DNA of 64,000 nt from Shinella sp. PSBB067 (GCF_016839145.1 NZ_CP069303.1:620001-684000), one strand, 5' to 3'; shown: positions 1-9,965, counted from the first letter of the stretch. A program made the numbers and translations. The notes: generated by a model not told the origin, from the sequence alone.

Positions 1-1303
1 CCATCAGGATCTCGTAGGCCGATTCGCGGTCGAAATCCTCGTCGTAGAGGCCGGCGACCGGGCTGACCTTCATGATGTCCTGCCGCTCCGCATCCGTGAT
101 CGGCCCGAGCCGGGAGGCCGGCGGGCGGACCAGCGTGCGCTCGACCATCGAGGGCGCGCCCTTGCCTTCGAGCGTGGAGACCAGCGCCTCGCCCGTGCCG
201 AGCTGGGTGATCACCTCGGCGCAGTTGAAGTCCGGGTTCGGACGGAAGGTGTCGGCGGCGGTCTTCACGGCCTTCTGCTCGCGCGGCGTATAGGCGCGCA
301 GCGCGTGCTGCACGCGGTTGCCGAGCTGGGCGAGCACGGTTTCCGGCACGTCGAGCGGGTTCTGCGTGACGAAATAGACGCCGACGCCCTTGGAGCGGAT
401 GAGGCGCACGACCTGCTCGACGCGCTCGGTCAGCACCTTCGGCGCATCGTTGAAGAGGAGATGCGCCTCGTCGAAGAAGAAGACCAGCTTCGGCTTTTCC
501 GGATCGCCCACTTCCGGCAGCACCTCGAAGAGCTCGGAGAGCATCCAGAGCAGGAAGGTGCCGTAAAGGCGCGGGTTCATCATCAGCTTGTCGGCGGCAA
601 GCACCGAGATCGCCCCGCGCCCGTCATTGGTCGTGCGCATGATGTCGGAGATCTTCAGCGCCGGCTCGCCGAAGAACTGCACGGCGCCCTGCTGCTCGAG
701 GATCAGCAGCTCGCGCTGGATCGAGCCGACGGAGGCCTTGGAGATGAAGCCGTACTGGTTGGACAGCGCCGAGGCGTTCTCGCCCATGTAGTTCAGCAGC
801 GCCTGCAGGTCTTTCAGGTCGAGCAGCGGCAGGCCGCCCTGGTCGGCGATCTTGAAGGCGATGTTGATGACGCCTTCCTGCGCATCCGTCGCATTCATCA
901 GGCGCGACAGCAGGAGCGGGCCCATCTCGGAGATGGTGGTGCGCACCCGGTGGCCCTTCTCGCCGTAGAGGTCCCAGAAGATGACCGGGAATTCCTGGAA
1001 ATCGTAGGGCGCAAGGCCGATCTGGTCGGCGCGCTTCTGGAGAAAGTCTTTCGGCTCGCCCATGGCCCCGATGCCGGAAAGGTCGCCCTTCACGTCGGCG
1101 CAGAAGACGGGCACGCCCGCATTGGAGAAGCCCTCGGCGAGGATCTGCAGCGTCACCGTCTTGCCGGTGCCGGTCGCGCCGGTCACGAGGCCGTGGCGGT
1201 TGCCGAATTTCAGCTCGAGATATTCGGGCTTGTTGATCGTATCGTCCGGCTTGCGGCTGGTGCCGATATAGAGCTTTCCGTCCTGAAGAATGGGATCCGC
1301 CAC
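1..1303 (-). CDS. HerA/YjgR-like ATPase (DUF853 family), C-terminus cut by window edge
   Basis: The reverse strand encodes about 434 residues with no stop before the window edge, so the C-terminus is missing. It starts at a GTG preceded by AGGGAG. A P-loop GATGTGKT lies at residues 42-49 and a Walker B stretch [10 protein letters not shown] near residue 275, the pattern of HerA-type hexameric DNA-translocating ATPases of the DUF853/YjgR family (about 500 aa). The family is related to DNA-end-processing translocases, but the cellular role of YjgR-type members is unsettled. It is a single gene with no obvious operon partner. An ATG-initiated ORF search misses it because of the GTG start. Confidence 0.85.
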   Translation of the reverse strand, partial: MADPILQDGKLYIGTSRKPDDTINKPEYLELKFGNRHGLVTGATGTGKTVTLQILAEGFSNAGVPVFCADVKGDLSGIGAMGEPKDFLQKRADQIGLAPYDFQEFPVIFWDLYGEKGHRVRTTISEMGPLLLSRLMNATDAQEGVINIAFKIADQGGLPLLDLKDLQALLNYMGENASALSNQYGFISKASVGSIQRELLILEQQGAVQFFGEPALKISDIMRTTNDGRGAISVLAADKLMMNPRLYGTFLLWMLSELFEVLPEVGDPEKPKLVFFFDEAHLLFNDAPKVLTERVEQVVRLIRSKGVGVYFVTQNPLDVPETVLAQLGNRVQHALRAYTPREQKAVKTAADTFRPNPDFNCAEVITQLGTGEALVSTLEGKGAPSMVERTLVRPPASRLGPITDAERQDIMKVSPVAGLYDEDFDRESAYEILM

Positions 1304-1525
1304 GTTGAAACTCCCTGGCTGCCGGTCCTGCGATTCGTGGGCCAAGATGTCGCCCAGGCCATGTTTTCATTGAATCGTCTTCAACAGTTTATAAGGATAG
1401 TCCGGCAGGCAAACAACACGATTTCCGGGCCGCGCGGGATGCACGAAAGCGCGCCGGGGCAGCTTGAGTTTGCCGGCGAATTCATTTACCTTGACGTTAA
1501 CGTCAATTCCCTCGGAGGATTTTCC

Positions 1526-1915
1526 ATGAACGATCTCGTCACCCGCGTTGCCGATGCCGTCGGCATCGATGCCGCCCTTGCCGAAAAGGCGATCGGCATG
1601 ATGCTCGGCTTCCTGCAGCGCGAGGCCGCCGACGGCCCGGTCGCCAAGATGATCGAGGCCATTCCGGGCGCCTCCGACCTCGTCGCCAAATACAATGGCG
1701 AAGGCGAGGGCAAGGGCCTGCTCGGCGGCCTGATGAGCGCCATCGGTGGCGGCGGCGTCATGGGCCTCGGCCAGCAGCTCATGAGCCAGGGCCTCGGCAT
1801 GGGCGAGATCACCGGCCTTGCCAAGGAAACCATGGCGGTCGCCCGCGAACATGCCGGCAGCGACGTGGTCGACGAGGTCGTCGCCTCCGTGCCCGGCCTC
1901 AGCCAGTTCGTCTGA
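1526..1915 (+). CDS. Small Gly-rich conserved protein (DUF2267/DUF2780-like)
   Basis: A 129-residue acidic protein. The start ATG follows a CTCGGAGGATTTTCC ribosome site. The N-terminal helices (DLVTRVADAVGIDAALAEKAI) are followed by a Gly-rich middle (GGLMSAIGGGG) and a C-terminal helical part. It has no signal peptide or catalytic motif. Similar small alphaproteobacterial proteins are labelled DUF2267 or DUF2780; which family fits better needs a profile search. The longer frame that reads into it from upstream is antisense to the ATPase gene and was discarded. Confidence 0.6.
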   Translation: MNDLVTRVADAVGIDAALAEKAIGMMLGFLQREAADGPVAKMIEAIPGASDLVAKYNGEGEGKGLLGGLMSAIGGGGVMGLGQQLMSQGLGMGEITGLAKETMAVAREHAGSDVVDEVVASVPGLSQFV

Positions 1916-1964
1916 GATTGCCTTCGCCATCCCGCGCCCGCGCGGGATGGCCCGCCTCGCCTTG

Positions 1965-2467
1965 TCAGCGGGCTTTCAGCCATGCCCGCAGGCGGCCGCG
2001 CGCATTGGCATAGGGCGATGACGTGTTGAACTGGATCATCCTGCCCATCGTCCATTTCCCGTACCACGGGCGGCCGTAGAGCGCGGCATCCTCCGTCCGG
2101 ACTATGGCGGCGACGATCCGCGCCTTGGCTGCATGGAGCCGCTCCACGAGCTGCGGATAGGGGATGTCCGCATAGTCGCCGTAGAATTTCCCGGCAAGCC
2201 TGCCCAGTTCGTTCCACTTGAAGCCCGTTTCCGGAAAGTCGATCGCCGCGCCGGCGGCGTCCCGCTCCAGCCATTTCAGGACCAGCTCGTTCCATCCGGT
2301 GAGGTAGGCGATGAGGTCGAAGGGGCTCATCTGCGTGCCCTTGGCATGCCCTTCCATCGTGCGCTCGTGGACGAGCGCCGGCGGCACCTCTTCCAATGTC
2401 TTATTCAGCTTGCGGAATTCCGTCTCGATCGCGGCCAGCAGTTCGTCTTGTCCTGTGGAACGGCCAT
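1965..2467 (-). pseudogene. ClbS/DfsB-family four-helix protein with frameshift near the N-terminus
   Basis: The readable part ends GRMIQFNTSSPYANARGRLRAW-like, the typical end of ClbS/DfsB (DUF1706) four-helix proteins, which include colibactin self-protection factors. The expected start MAVPQDK is present at 2467 with ATG, one codon after the MFS stop, but the reading frame then needs a one-base correction near 2446 (AAG AC GAA) to continue into ELLAAIETEFRKLNKTLEEV. With a single extra base the product would be about 167 aa, a normal length. Without it the only starts are a TTG at 2396 or an ATG at 2358. Either the gene is a recent pseudogene or the assembly has a one-base deletion. Confidence 0.65.
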
Positions 2468-2471
2468 GGCC

Positions 2472-3626
2472 CTAGCGTCTCCTCGAATAGATCAGCGCGG
2501 CCGTGAAGAGCGCAAGGCCGATGCCGACGGAGAGCGGGCCGGCCTCCGGCCCGCCCGCCTCCATGATGGTGCCGGTGACGCCGGAACCCGCGCCGCTGCC
2601 GGCGGCATAGGCGAGCGCGAAGGCCGCGCTGCCGGCCACCAGCATCGCCCCGTTGTAGCGCTCGCCCAGCATGGTGAGCGCGCAGGTATAGAGCGAGAAG
2701 GTGGCCGTGCCCATCAGCGCGAAGACGGCGAGGATCGCGACCTCCGATTTCATCGACGGCAGGATGAGGTAGCTCGCGGCCGCCACGGTGACGGCGGCAA
2801 GCGCCACGCGCTCGCGCGGCAGCCGGTCGAGCAGCATGCCGATGAAGGGCTGGGCGATCGCCGTCGGCAGGGCGAGCACGGTGACGCTGATCGCCGCGAA
2901 GGCTTCCGAATGGCCCATCTTCACGAAATAGACCGGCATGGCGGAAATCGCCGCGATGTCGGCGAAGCCGAAGGCGAAGACCATGCCGACCAGCAGCGGC
3001 GCGGCCCTGAAGAAGCGGAAGACGTCGCCCGTCGAGGACGGTTCCGGCACCGTCTTCGTCGAGAACATCAGCATGGCGGTCGCAAAGGCGACGATGGCGA
3101 GATAGACGGCCGTCATGGCGAAGCCGAGCCCGCCCTGGCTGCCGAGGAGCGGAATGGCGAGGGGACCTGCCGCAAAGCCCGCGCACATGCCCGCGCCGTA
3201 GATGCCGGAGACACGGCCACGCAGCCTGTCCGGGCAGGCGGCATTGAGCCAGGCTTCGCCGAGCATGAAGATGAGGCTGGCGAAGAAGCCGAGCAGGAAG
3301 CGCGCGCCGAACCACACGGCAAAGGAGGTGGAGGCGGCGAAGGTGGCAAGGCACAGCGAGCAGCCGACAAGGCTGGCGATGATCAGTCGGTCGGCCCGCC
3401 AGCGCGCGGTGAGGCTGCCGAGCAGCAGCGTCGAGGCGGCAAGCCCGCCGGCGAAGGCGAGCGCGTTGGCGCCGATCAGCGCCGGCGAGAAGCCGCGCGC
3501 CTCCAGCGTCAGCGAGATCAGCGGATAGGTGAGCCCCTGCGCCACGGAAAAGGCGGTGACGCCGAGAATGACGGCGGCAATGGCCGGCCAGTCCGGCGAA
3601 AAGACGGTCGGGGACGAGGTCTGCAT
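2472..3626 (-). CDS. MFS transporter, YcaD-like
   Basis: A 384-residue major facilitator protein with about twelve hydrophobic segments. The start MQTSSPTVFSPDW at 3626 was chosen because GGAGCCCCTTC precedes it and transmembrane segment 1 follows at once; the longer frame adds a non-hydrophobic 57-residue tail. The loop DRLRGRVSGIYGAG between TM4 and TM5 and the second-half repeat are typical of YcaD/MFS1 exporters. The substrate is unknown. The stop is followed after 4 bases by the start of the ClbS-like gene, so the two were probably cotranscribed. Confidence 0.8.
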   Translation of the reverse strand: MQTSSPTVFSPDWPAIAAVILGVTAFSVAQGLTYPLISLTLEARGFSPALIGANALAFAGGLAASTLLLGSLTARWRADRLIIASLVGCSLCLATFAASTSFAVWFGARFLLGFFASLIFMLGEAWLNAACPDRLRGRVSGIYGAGMCAGFAAGPLAIPLLGSQGGLGFAMTAVYLAIVAFATAMLMFSTKTVPEPSSTGDVFRFFRAAPLLVGMVFAFGFADIAAISAMPVYFVKMGHSEAFAAISVTVLALPTAIAQPFIGMLLDRLPRERVALAAVTVAAASYLILPSMKSEVAILAVFALMGTATFSLYTCALTMLGERYNGAMLVAGSAAFALAYAAGSGAGSGVTGTIMEAGGPEAGPLSVGIGLALFTAALIYSRRR

Positions 3627-3787
3627 GAAGGGGCTCCAGGCCGCCGATGGTGCGGCACCTCTCCTTACCCGGCCGGCGAGCCCTTGGGAAGCCGGGCCGG
3701 CGGGGCGGAACCGCCCACCGGGCATGTGGATAGCGGCGCATCGATAGGCTAGCGTCGAGAGGCGGCCTGCCGGAGGAGGTGAGTCCC

Positions 3788-4300
3788 ATGCCGACACGGG
3801 TCGAAATCGTTCCTTACGATCCGGAATGGCCGTTGCATTTTTTGGAAGCCGAAGCAGATCTGAGAGGGCGGCTCGGGCCTGTCGTGCTGGCGGTGGAGCA
3901 TGTCGGCAGCACGTCTGTTCCGGGCATGCCGGCCAAGCCCGTCATCGACATGGACGTCACATTGACGGGCTTGTCCGCCATTCCGGGCGCCGGCGAATGC
4001 CTTGTCGATGCGGGCTATGAACCGCGCGGAAACCGGTATGACGATGATGTCTGGGCGTTCCTGTTGAAAAGATCCGCGCCCGATCTTCGGGTCTATCTCT
4101 GCGCGCCGCGAAATCGAACGCATCGGCATCGCCTGCTGTTTCGCGATTACCTGCGCTGTAACGAGGATGCGGCCGGGGCGTATGCGCGCTTGAAGGAGCA
4201 GCTTGCAAAACGATTTCCATTCGATGGAGATCGCTACACATCGGAAAAGAGTGCGTTCATTCAGGAGATGGTGAGCAGGGCGCGGGCGCAGTTCCGATGA
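3788..4300 (+). CDS. GrpB family protein (UPF0157 nucleotidyltransferase fold)
   Basis: A 170-residue protein. The start is the ATG 8 bases after a consensus AGGAGGTGA, rather than an in-frame GTG at 3779. The family signature VEHVGSTSVPGMPAKPVID lies at about residues 35-53; EHVGSTSV plus D..V form the nucleotidyltransferase-like active site of UPF0157. The FRDYLR and EKSAFIQEM motifs near the C-terminus are also typical. Its cellular substrate is not established. It stands alone, divergent from the MFS gene. Confidence 0.85.
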   Translation: MPTRVEIVPYDPEWPLHFLEAEADLRGRLGPVVLAVEHVGSTSVPGMPAKPVIDMDVTLTGLSAIPGAGECLVDAGYEPRGNRYDDDVWAFLLKRSAPDLRVYLCAPRNRTHRHRLLFRDYLRCNEDAAGAYARLKEQLAKRFPFDGDRYTSEKSAFIQEMVSRARAQFR

Positions 4301-4350
4301 CGACGTAGGGCGAGGGCCGGCGCCCGCGTCGGACAGAATGGTTTGTCCGG

Positions 4351-5124
4351 CTATGCCTTCACGGCGATGAGGAAAAGCCGCGGGAAGCGCAGCAGGAGCC
4401 GCCCGTCCGCCATCGGCGCATAGGCCCTGGCGATGCGTTTCTCGTAATCCCCCAGGAAGCCGTCGCGCTCCTGTGGCGGGATACGGTCGAGATAGGGCCG
4501 CAGCCCCGTCCCCTTCACCCATTCGACGATGGCCGCCGCATCGGCCATCGGATGGTTGTAGATGGTGTGCCAGACATCGACGCGCGCCGCCTTCGGCCCG
4601 AGCGAGTCGAAATAGGCGGCCGGGGCGGGCAGCGGCTTGCGGCGCGGCGTGCCCTCGGCAAAGGCGCTTTTCCACGAGCCGGCGAGCGCGCTTTCCTCCA
4701 TCAGCAGATGCGAGGGTTCGGAAAGGTTGTCCGGCATCTGCACGGCCAGCACGCCGCCCGGGCGAAGCCCGTCCATCAGCCGCGCAAGCAGCGTCACATG
4801 GTCGGGCAGCCACTGGAAGACGGCATTGGCGAAGAGCAGGGCGGCCGCCTCGTGCGGGCGCCACTTCGCAAGGTCGCATTCGACGAAATCGACGCCCGGC
4901 AGGCGCGCCCGCGCCGCCTTCAGCATGTCGGCCGCATTGTCGACGCCGCGCACGCCCCGGCCGGGAAAGCGCCTGGCCAGAAGCTCCGTCGAATTGCCCG
5001 GCCCGCAGCCGAGATCGTAGACCGTGCCCGCGACGAGATCGGCCGGCACCTGGGCGAGAAGGTCTGCGGCCGGGCGCGTGCGCTCGTCCTCGAATTTCAG
5101 GTATTGCGCGGCGGACCAGGCCAT
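4351..5124 (-). CDS. tam: Trans-aconitate 2-methyltransferase
   Basis: A 257-residue SAM-dependent methyltransferase. The N-terminus [19 protein letters not shown] and the SAM-binding loop [13 protein letters not shown] at about residues 41-53 are characteristic of Tam, which esterifies trans-aconitate formed spontaneously from cis-aconitate and so relieves aconitase inhibition (EC 2.1.1.144). Length matches E. coli Tam (252 aa). Its ATG directly abuts the stop of the upstream haloacid dehalogenase, so the two genes form one transcript. Confidence 0.9.
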   Translation of the reverse strand: MAWSAAQYLKFEDERTRPAADLLAQVPADLVAGTVYDLGCGPGNSTELLARRFPGRGVRGVDNAADMLKAARARLPGVDFVECDLAKWRPHEAAALLFANAVFQWLPDHVTLLARLMDGLRPGGVLAVQMPDNLSEPSHLLMEESALAGSWKSAFAEGTPRRKPLPAPAAYFDSLGPKAARVDVWHTIYNHPMADAAAIVEWVKGTGLRPYLDRIPPQERDGFLGDYEKRIARAYAPMADGRLLLRFPRLFLIAVKA

Positions 5125-5775
5125 TCACAGGCTCTCCAGCGAGGGCAGGATCAGGGCCGGGCCGAGGTCGAAATACTCGTCCGGCATGTTGGAGCGGTTG
5201 ATCCAGACGGTGCGGAAGCCGAATTTCGTCGCCCCGGCAATGTCCCAGCGGTTGGAGGACTGGAAGGACACGGCGTTCGGATAGAGCCGGTAGTTCGTCG
5301 TCACCAGATCGTAGACCGCAGGCGCGGTCTTGTAGGTCTTCAGCGCATCGACCGAGAAGATGTCGTCGATGACGGTATCGAGCGCGGCATTCTTCACCGC
5401 AGAGGCGAGCATGGCGGGCGAACCGTTGGAGAGGATGGCGATATGCGCGCCGCGCTGCTTCAGCGCCTTCAGCACGGCCGGCACCTCCGGGTAGCAGTCG
5501 AGCTTCCAGTAGGCGTCGAGCAGCTTCTGGCGCAGCGCCGGGTCGACGCCGCCGATGCGCTGGAACGTGTAGTCCAGCGCCTGCTCGGTGAGCTGCCAGA
5601 AATCGGCATAGGCGCCCATCAGCGCCCGCGTCCAGGAATATTCGAGCTGCTTGGCGCGCCAGATCTCGGAGAAGATCTGGTAGTTCGGCCCCACGTCCCC
5701 CGCATGGCGCCGCACCGCCGCATGCACGTCGAACAGCGTGCCATAGGCGTCGAACACATAGGCGGCATGGGACAT
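5125..5775 (-). CDS. Haloacid dehalogenase type II
   Basis: A 216-residue HAD-superfamily hydrolase. The nucleophile Asp9 is in FDAYGTLFDV, motif II is LSNGSP at about residue 117, motif III lysine is in YKTAPAVYDL, and motif IV is SSNRWDIAGA, all as in L-2-haloacid dehalogenases (EC 3.8.1.2). The start MSHAAYVFD was chosen because the longer frame adds only an Arg-rich tail. It is the first gene of a pair with tam. The true substrate may be another small halo- or phospho-compound. Confidence 0.85.
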   Translation of the reverse strand: MSHAAYVFDAYGTLFDVHAAVRRHAGDVGPNYQIFSEIWRAKQLEYSWTRALMGAYADFWQLTEQALDYTFQRIGGVDPALRQKLLDAYWKLDCYPEVPAVLKALKQRGAHIAILSNGSPAMLASAVKNAALDTVIDDIFSVDALKTYKTAPAVYDLVTTNYRLYPNAVSFQSSNRWDIAGATKFGFRTVWINRSNMPDEYFDLGPALILPSLESL

Positions 5776-5991
5776 GGCGACGATTCTCCTGCGCTTTCGC
5801 CGGCGATTGGCGGCCATCGGGCGGTGAATGTCAATTGCCTGTCTTGCCACTCATCCCTCTGCCGGCACCGTCGCCCCGGCTGCCGGGCGAAGGCAGGGAT
5901 GCAAGGCCTCTTTCCAGCCGCCGGCCTTTCGCGATGGAAGCCGGCAAGGGACGCTGCCGCAAGGGGATTTCCCGGTCCAGCCCCGCCCACC

Positions 5992-6088
5992 AACGTCATC
6001 CTCGGGCTTGACCCGGGGATCCACATGCGCGCGGCGTACCGGTGTATGGATGGTCGGGTCAGGCCCGACCATGACGATGGAGAAGACG
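5992..6088. repeat. RIME-like palindromic repeat, copy 1 (in 394-bp intergenic gap)
   Basis: CATCCTCGGGCTTGACCC and, about 60 bases later, GGTCGGGTCAGGCCCGACC form two palindromic blocks joined by a variable spacer. Related copies lie at 8430 and 14828. The layout resembles the Rhizobium intergenic mosaic element described in rhizobia. The rest of the 5776-6169 gap shows no credible gene. Confidence 0.7.
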
Positions 6089-6169
6089 AGCCTCTTGTGC
6101 CTTCTCGCTGCTTGCGGGGAGAGGGCCGCGGGCAGCGGGATAAGGGGGCGGCCGCCTTGCTCGCGACCC

Positions 6170-7210
6170 TCAGAACCGCGTGATCACGCTGATCCCGAGC
6201 TCCGTCGCCCGGTCCATCGCCATCAGCGCCGGCACGGCCTCCTCCAGCCCGATATGCCGACCGATCAGCTTCTGCGGCGCGAGCTTGCCGCTCTCGATCA
6301 TCGAAAGCATGGCGTCGTAGCGCCAGGCCTGCATGCCGTGGCTGCCGTAGATCTCCAGCTCGTGGCCGATGACCTGCGCCATCGGGATCTGCGGCGTCGC
6401 ATGGTCGGCCAGCATCAGGCCGACCTGCACATGCCGCCCGCGCCGGCGCAGGTTCTTTATGGAATTGAAGCAGGTGACGGGCGAGCCCAGCGCGTCGACG
6501 GAAGCATGCGCCCCGCCGCCGGTGATCTCCCGCACCGCCTCGGCGACATCGCAGACCGCGCGGGCATCGATCGCCGCGACCGCGCCCATCTTCCGCGCGA
6601 AGTCCAGCTTCTCGGGGGAAATGTCGATGGCGATGGGGTTCGCTCCCAGCGCGGCGGCGATCATGATGGCGGAAAGGCCGACGCCGCCGCAGCCATGCAC
6701 CGCCACCCATTCCCCGCCCGTCACCCGCGCCTGGTCGACCACCGCGCGGAAGGAGGTGGCGAAGCGGCAGCCGAGGCTGGCGGCCGTGGCATAGTCGATG
6801 GCGTCCGGCAGGTGCACGAGGTTCTGGTCGGCATGGTCGATGGCGACATATTCGGCGAAGGACCCCCAATGGGTGAAGCCCGGCTGGAACTGTTCCTCGC
6901 AAACCTGCTGGTTGCCCGAACGGCACTCGCCGCAATGCCCGCATCCGGAGACGAAGGGCACGGTCACCCGCTCGCCCTCGCGGAAGCGGGTCACGGCCTT
7001 GCCGACCGCCGCCACCGTGCCGGCGAGCTCGTGCCCCGGCACATGCGGCAGCTTGATGTCCGGGTCATGCCCCATCCAGCCGTGCCAGTCGCTGCGGCAG
7101 AGCCCCGTCGCCTCCACCTTGATCACCACGCCGCCGGGTGTCGGCGCCGGGTCCGGCAGGACCCGGATATCCGGTTTCGCTTCAAAGGCTTCGTAGTACA
7201 TCGCGCGCAT
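6170..7210 (-). CDS. Zinc-dependent alcohol dehydrogenase
   Basis: A 346-residue medium-chain dehydrogenase. Catalytic zinc ligands are Cys38 ([10 protein letters not shown]) and the His/Glu of VPGHELAG near residue 60. The structural-zinc cysteines [15 protein letters not shown] lie at about 93-107, and the Rossmann loop [10 protein letters not shown] near 165. The start MRAMYYEAF follows GGGAGACGGCC; a longer frame reaching 7414 overlaps the divergent aminotransferase and is unlikely. It probably oxidises alcohols or reduces aldehydes with NAD(P); the substrate cannot be read from sequence. Confidence 0.88.
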   Translation of the reverse strand: MRAMYYEAFEAKPDIRVLPDPAPTPGGVVIKVEATGLCRSDWHGWMGHDPDIKLPHVPGHELAGTVAAVGKAVTRFREGERVTVPFVSGCGHCGECRSGNQQVCEEQFQPGFTHWGSFAEYVAIDHADQNLVHLPDAIDYATAASLGCRFATSFRAVVDQARVTGGEWVAVHGCGGVGLSAIMIAAALGANPIAIDISPEKLDFARKMGAVAAIDARAVCDVAEAVREITGGGAHASVDALGSPVTCFNSIKNLRRRGRHVQVGLMLADHATPQIPMAQVIGHELEIYGSHGMQAWRYDAMLSMIESGKLAPQKLIGRHIGLEEAVPALMAMDRATELGISVITRF

Positions 7211-7392
7211 GGCCGTCTCCCTTTCCGCCTGTATCGCACGCGCCCGCAAGGCCCTCAACCGCGCCATCCATGATAAGACCTGATGCATCCATTCAACATC
7301 TTGAATGGACAAGCGGCGCGCTCTGGCGGAAGGCAATTGCGACTTGACCGCAAAGCCCGGTCGGGCCTTGATGGGCCAGAAGGAGTAGAAAA

Positions 7393-8277
7393 ATGCCAGT
7401 CGATACTTCACCACGCACGACGACCTGGACCTTCGTTGACGGCGAATGGATTTCCGGCAACCCGCCGCTCATCGGCCCGACCTCGCATGCCATGTGGCTC
7501 GGCTCGACCGTCTTCGACGGCGCACGCTGGTTCGACGGCATCGCGCCGGACCTCGACCTGCATTGCCGGCGCGTCAACCGCTCCGCCGAGGCGCTGGGAC
7601 TTGCGGCGACCGTCTCTTCGGAAGAGATCGAGGCGCTCGCCCTCGAGGGCGTCCGCAAGTTCGACGGCAGGACCGCGATCTACATCAAGCCGATGTACTG
7701 GGCCGAGCACGGCTCGTCGATCAGCGTCGTCGCGCCGGATGCGGGCTCCACCCGCTTCGCGCTCTGCCTGTTCGAGGCCTCGATGGGCGATCCCAAGGCC
7801 GGCTCCTCGCTGACCCTCTCGCCCTTCCGCCGCCCGACGGTGGAATGCATGCCGACGGATGCCAAGGCCGGCTGCCTCTACCCGAACAACGCCCGCATGC
7901 TGGTGGAGGCCCGCAGGCGCGGCTTCGACAACGCACTGGTACGCGACATGCTGGGCAACGTCGCCGAGACGGCCTCCTCCAACATCTTCATGGTCCGCGA
8001 CGGCGTGATCTTCACCCCGGCCGCCAACCGCACCTTCCTTGCCGGCATCACGCGCAGCCGCGTCATCGGCCTGCTCAGGGACGCGGGCTTCGAGGTGATG
8101 GAAACCACGCTCACCCCCGCCGACTTCGCCGCCGCGGACGAGATCTTCACCTCAGGCAACTATTCCAAGGTCGTCCCCGTCACCCGGCTGGAGGACCGCG
8201 ACCTCCAGCCCGGCCCCGTCACCGCCAAGGCCCGCGACCTCTATTTCGACTGGGCGCATTCGAACGGCGACGCGTGA
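7393..8277 (+). CDS. Class IV PLP aminotransferase, branched-chain aminotransferase-like
   Basis: A 294-residue fold-type IV aminotransferase. Lys158 in [12 protein letters not shown] is the predicted PLP lysine, and [13 protein letters not shown] plus the phosphate-binding [12 protein letters not shown] loop match the BCAT/D-amino-acid aminotransferase signature. Rhizobial annotations call such proteins branched-chain amino-acid aminotransferase (IlvE-like), but D-alanine or (R)-amine activity is possible. The ATG follows AGAAGGAGTAGAAAA. It is divergent from the alcohol dehydrogenase, sharing a short promoter region. Confidence 0.8.
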   Translation: MPVDTSPRTTTWTFVDGEWISGNPPLIGPTSHAMWLGSTVFDGARWFDGIAPDLDLHCRRVNRSAEALGLAATVSSEEIEALALEGVRKFDGRTAIYIKPMYWAEHGSSISVVAPDAGSTRFALCLFEASMGDPKAGSSLTLSPFRRPTVECMPTDAKAGCLYPNNARMLVEARRRGFDNALVRDMLGNVAETASSNIFMVRDGVIFTPAANRTFLAGITRSRVIGLLRDAGFEVMETTLTPADFAAADEIFTSGNYSKVVPVTRLEDRDLQPGPVTAKARDLYFDWAHSNGDA

Positions 8278-8280
8278 ACG

Positions 8281-8306
8281 AAGGGCCGGCCTTCGGGCCG
8301 GCTTTC
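8281..8306 (+). terminator. Hairpin after the aminotransferase gene
   Basis: GGGCCGGCCTTCGGGCCGGC forms a strong stem immediately after the aminotransferase stop, followed by a short T run (GCTTTC). The weak U-tract makes it a plausible but not certain intrinsic terminator. Confidence 0.5.
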
Positions 8307-8393
8307 GGCCCTCGGCTCAAGGCCGAGGGTGCCGGAGGGTCGCCCCCCAATCGAACGGTGCTGCACGGCTACCTGCCTTCAATGGCACCCTTC

Positions 8394-8416
8394 CTCTCTC
8401 TCTCTCTCTCTCTCTC
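8394..8416. repeat. CT dinucleotide microsatellite
   Basis: About eleven uninterrupted CT units lie in the non-coding gap between the aminotransferase and the periplasmic protein gene. They are not in a gene, so phase variation of a protein is not implied. Confidence 0.85.
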
Positions 8417-8429
8417 AACCGGTCTGCCT

Positions 8430-8518
8430 CTCCGTCGTCATCCTCGGGCCTGACCCGAGGATCCACAATCCTCTGTGCGTGGGTGGACGACGGTCGGGGC
8501 AAGCCCGACCATGAGGCT
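8430..8518. repeat. RIME-like palindromic repeat, copy 2
   Basis: TCATCCTCGGGCCTGACCC with its complement GAGGATCCA, then CGGTCGGGGCAAGCCCGACC after a spacer: the same two-block architecture as the copy at 5992. With the CT tract it accounts for most of the 306-base gap at 8278-8583. Confidence 0.7.
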
Positions 8519-8583
8519 TCAGGGGATGCTTTCCCTGAAGACGGCGAGAGGAATACAAGAAGGCGCACCTCCGTGAGGGGCTC

Positions 8584-8976
8584 CTATTCCTGCCCCGCAG
8601 GATCCTGCGTGGTGTTGTCACCGGTCTCCGCGCGCTTCTTGGCGGTCGCCTCGCGCTCGCTCTCGCGCACCACATGCAGGAATTCCGCGGCGATCGGCGG
8701 GGAGACCTCCACCGTCTGCTTCTGCTTGTCGTAGATGCAGACGTAGGTGATCTGGCTCTTCGATTCCGGCGAGAGTCCCTCGATGGCGGCGATGCCGAAG
8801 GATTGCGTACCGGTCGGCTCGACGAAGACGTTGGGCGTGCCGAGCGCTTCCGGCAGGCTGGCAAGGCAGCTTTTCTCCACATCCGCGCGGAATTCTTCCC
8901 AGGCATCCGGGGAGGAGGCGTGCACCATGGGGGTGGCGAGAAGGACTGCCATTAAGGCGAGGGGGATGGCGCGCAT
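8584..8976 (-). CDS. Hypothetical exported protein
   Basis: A 130-residue protein with a clear signal peptide (MRAIPLALMAVLLATPMVHA, cleavage after HA-SS). The mature part has two cysteines (KSCLAS and YVCIYD) that could form a periplasmic disulfide, and a charged, Gln/Thr-rich tail. I do not recognise the family. The start is preceded by GGAGCCCCTTC. Confidence 0.65.
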   Translation of the reverse strand: MRAIPLALMAVLLATPMVHASSPDAWEEFRADVEKSCLASLPEALGTPNVFVEPTGTQSFGIAAIEGLSPESKSQITYVCIYDKQKQTVEVSPPIAAEFLHVVRESEREATAKKRAETGDNTTQDPAGQE

Positions 8977-9242
8977 GAAGGGGCTCCGTGCTGGTGGGAC
9001 GAGACGGAAACGGCGCGAATCGCCGACAGGTTCCGCCCGCCCTTGATCTGACAGGCGAAACAGGAAGGATTTTGCCGCATGTCAGGAAAATTTGGAAGGC
9101 GGGCGGTTGCCTCTTCCGGTTGCCGCTCCTATGTTCCGCTCACGGATTTCCTTCACAAAATTCCGTCGCCAGAGCAATTCCAGCACCGCCCGGGAAACCG
9201 GCCCGCCTTCGGAATTGCGGCAAACAAAGAGGAGACACCATC

Positions 9243-9845
9243 ATGGCTTTCGAACTTCCGCCGCTTCCCTACGATTACGACGCACTCGCCCCCTTCATGT
9301 CGCGCGAGACGCTCGAATATCACCACGACAAGCACCACAAGGCCTATGTCGACAACGGCAACAAGCTGGCGGAGGAAGCAGGCCTTGCGAACCTCTCCCT
9401 CGAAGAGATCGTCAAGAAGTCCTACGGCACCAACCAGGGCCTCTTCAACAATGCCGGCCAGCACTACAACCATCTCCATTTCTGGAACTGGATGAAGAAG
9501 GGCGGCGGCGGCAAGAGCCTGCCGGGCGCGCTCCAGAAGGCCATCGACAGCGATCTGGGCGGCTATGACAAGTTCAAGGCCGATTTCGTCGCCGCCGGCA
9601 CCACGCAGTTCGGCTCGGGCTGGGCCTGGCTCTCCGTCAAGGACGGCAAGCTCGCCATCTCCAAGACCCCGAACGGCGAGAACCCGCTGGTCCACGGCGC
9701 GGACCCCATCCTCGGCGTCGACGTGTGGGAACACTCCTACTACATCGACTACCGCAACGCCCGTCCGAAATACCTCGAAGCCTTCGTCGACAGCCTGATC
9801 AACTGGGACTACGTCCTGGAGCGTTACGAAGCCGCAACGAAGTAA
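9243..9845 (+). CDS. sodB: Superoxide dismutase (Fe/Mn)
   Basis: A 200-residue Fe/Mn-SOD dismutating superoxide in the cytoplasm. Metal ligands are His27 (EYHHDKHH), the His near 78 in NNAGQHYNHLHFW, and Asp and His of DVWEHSYYIDY at about 161 and 165. Gln in AGTTQFGSGW points to the iron-type active-site pattern, though rhizobial enzymes of this clade are often manganese-dependent or cambialistic. The start follows AAGAGGAGACACCATC. It is monocistronic, ending in a strong terminator. Confidence 0.95.
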   Translation: MAFELPPLPYDYDALAPFMSRETLEYHHDKHHKAYVDNGNKLAEEAGLANLSLEEIVKKSYGTNQGLFNNAGQHYNHLHFWNWMKKGGGGKSLPGALQKAIDSDLGGYDKFKADFVAAGTTQFGSGWAWLSVKDGKLAISKTPNGENPLVHGADPILGVDVWEHSYYIDYRNARPKYLEAFVDSLINWDYVLERYEAATK

Positions 9846-9867
9846 GCCTCCGGCTTGCCGATTACGC

Positions 9868-9900
9868 AAACCCCGGTCGGAAACGGCCGGGGTTTTTGTT
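9868..9900 (+). terminator. Intrinsic terminator of sodB
   Basis: AAACCCCGG pairs with CCGGGGTTT across a GGAAAC-containing loop and is followed by a T tract, about 25 bases after the sodB stop. Confidence 0.9.
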
Positions 9901-9965
9901 TGGCGAGCCTTCTCTCCGTCTGCCGAAAAGGAACGGGTTATCCAATTCCGCCCGAATGTGTGATA

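Noticed and set aside
305..1915. A 536-codon forward frame ending as the small Gly-rich protein
   Set aside because: Its first 400 codons are antisense to the HerA-like ATPase, which has clear Walker motifs. Only the part from the ATG at 1526 has its own ribosome site.
2401..3789. Arg-rich reverse frames across the MFS gene
   Set aside because: They are shadows of the MFS coding frame: composition is dominated by Arg, Ala and Pro and no family motif is present.
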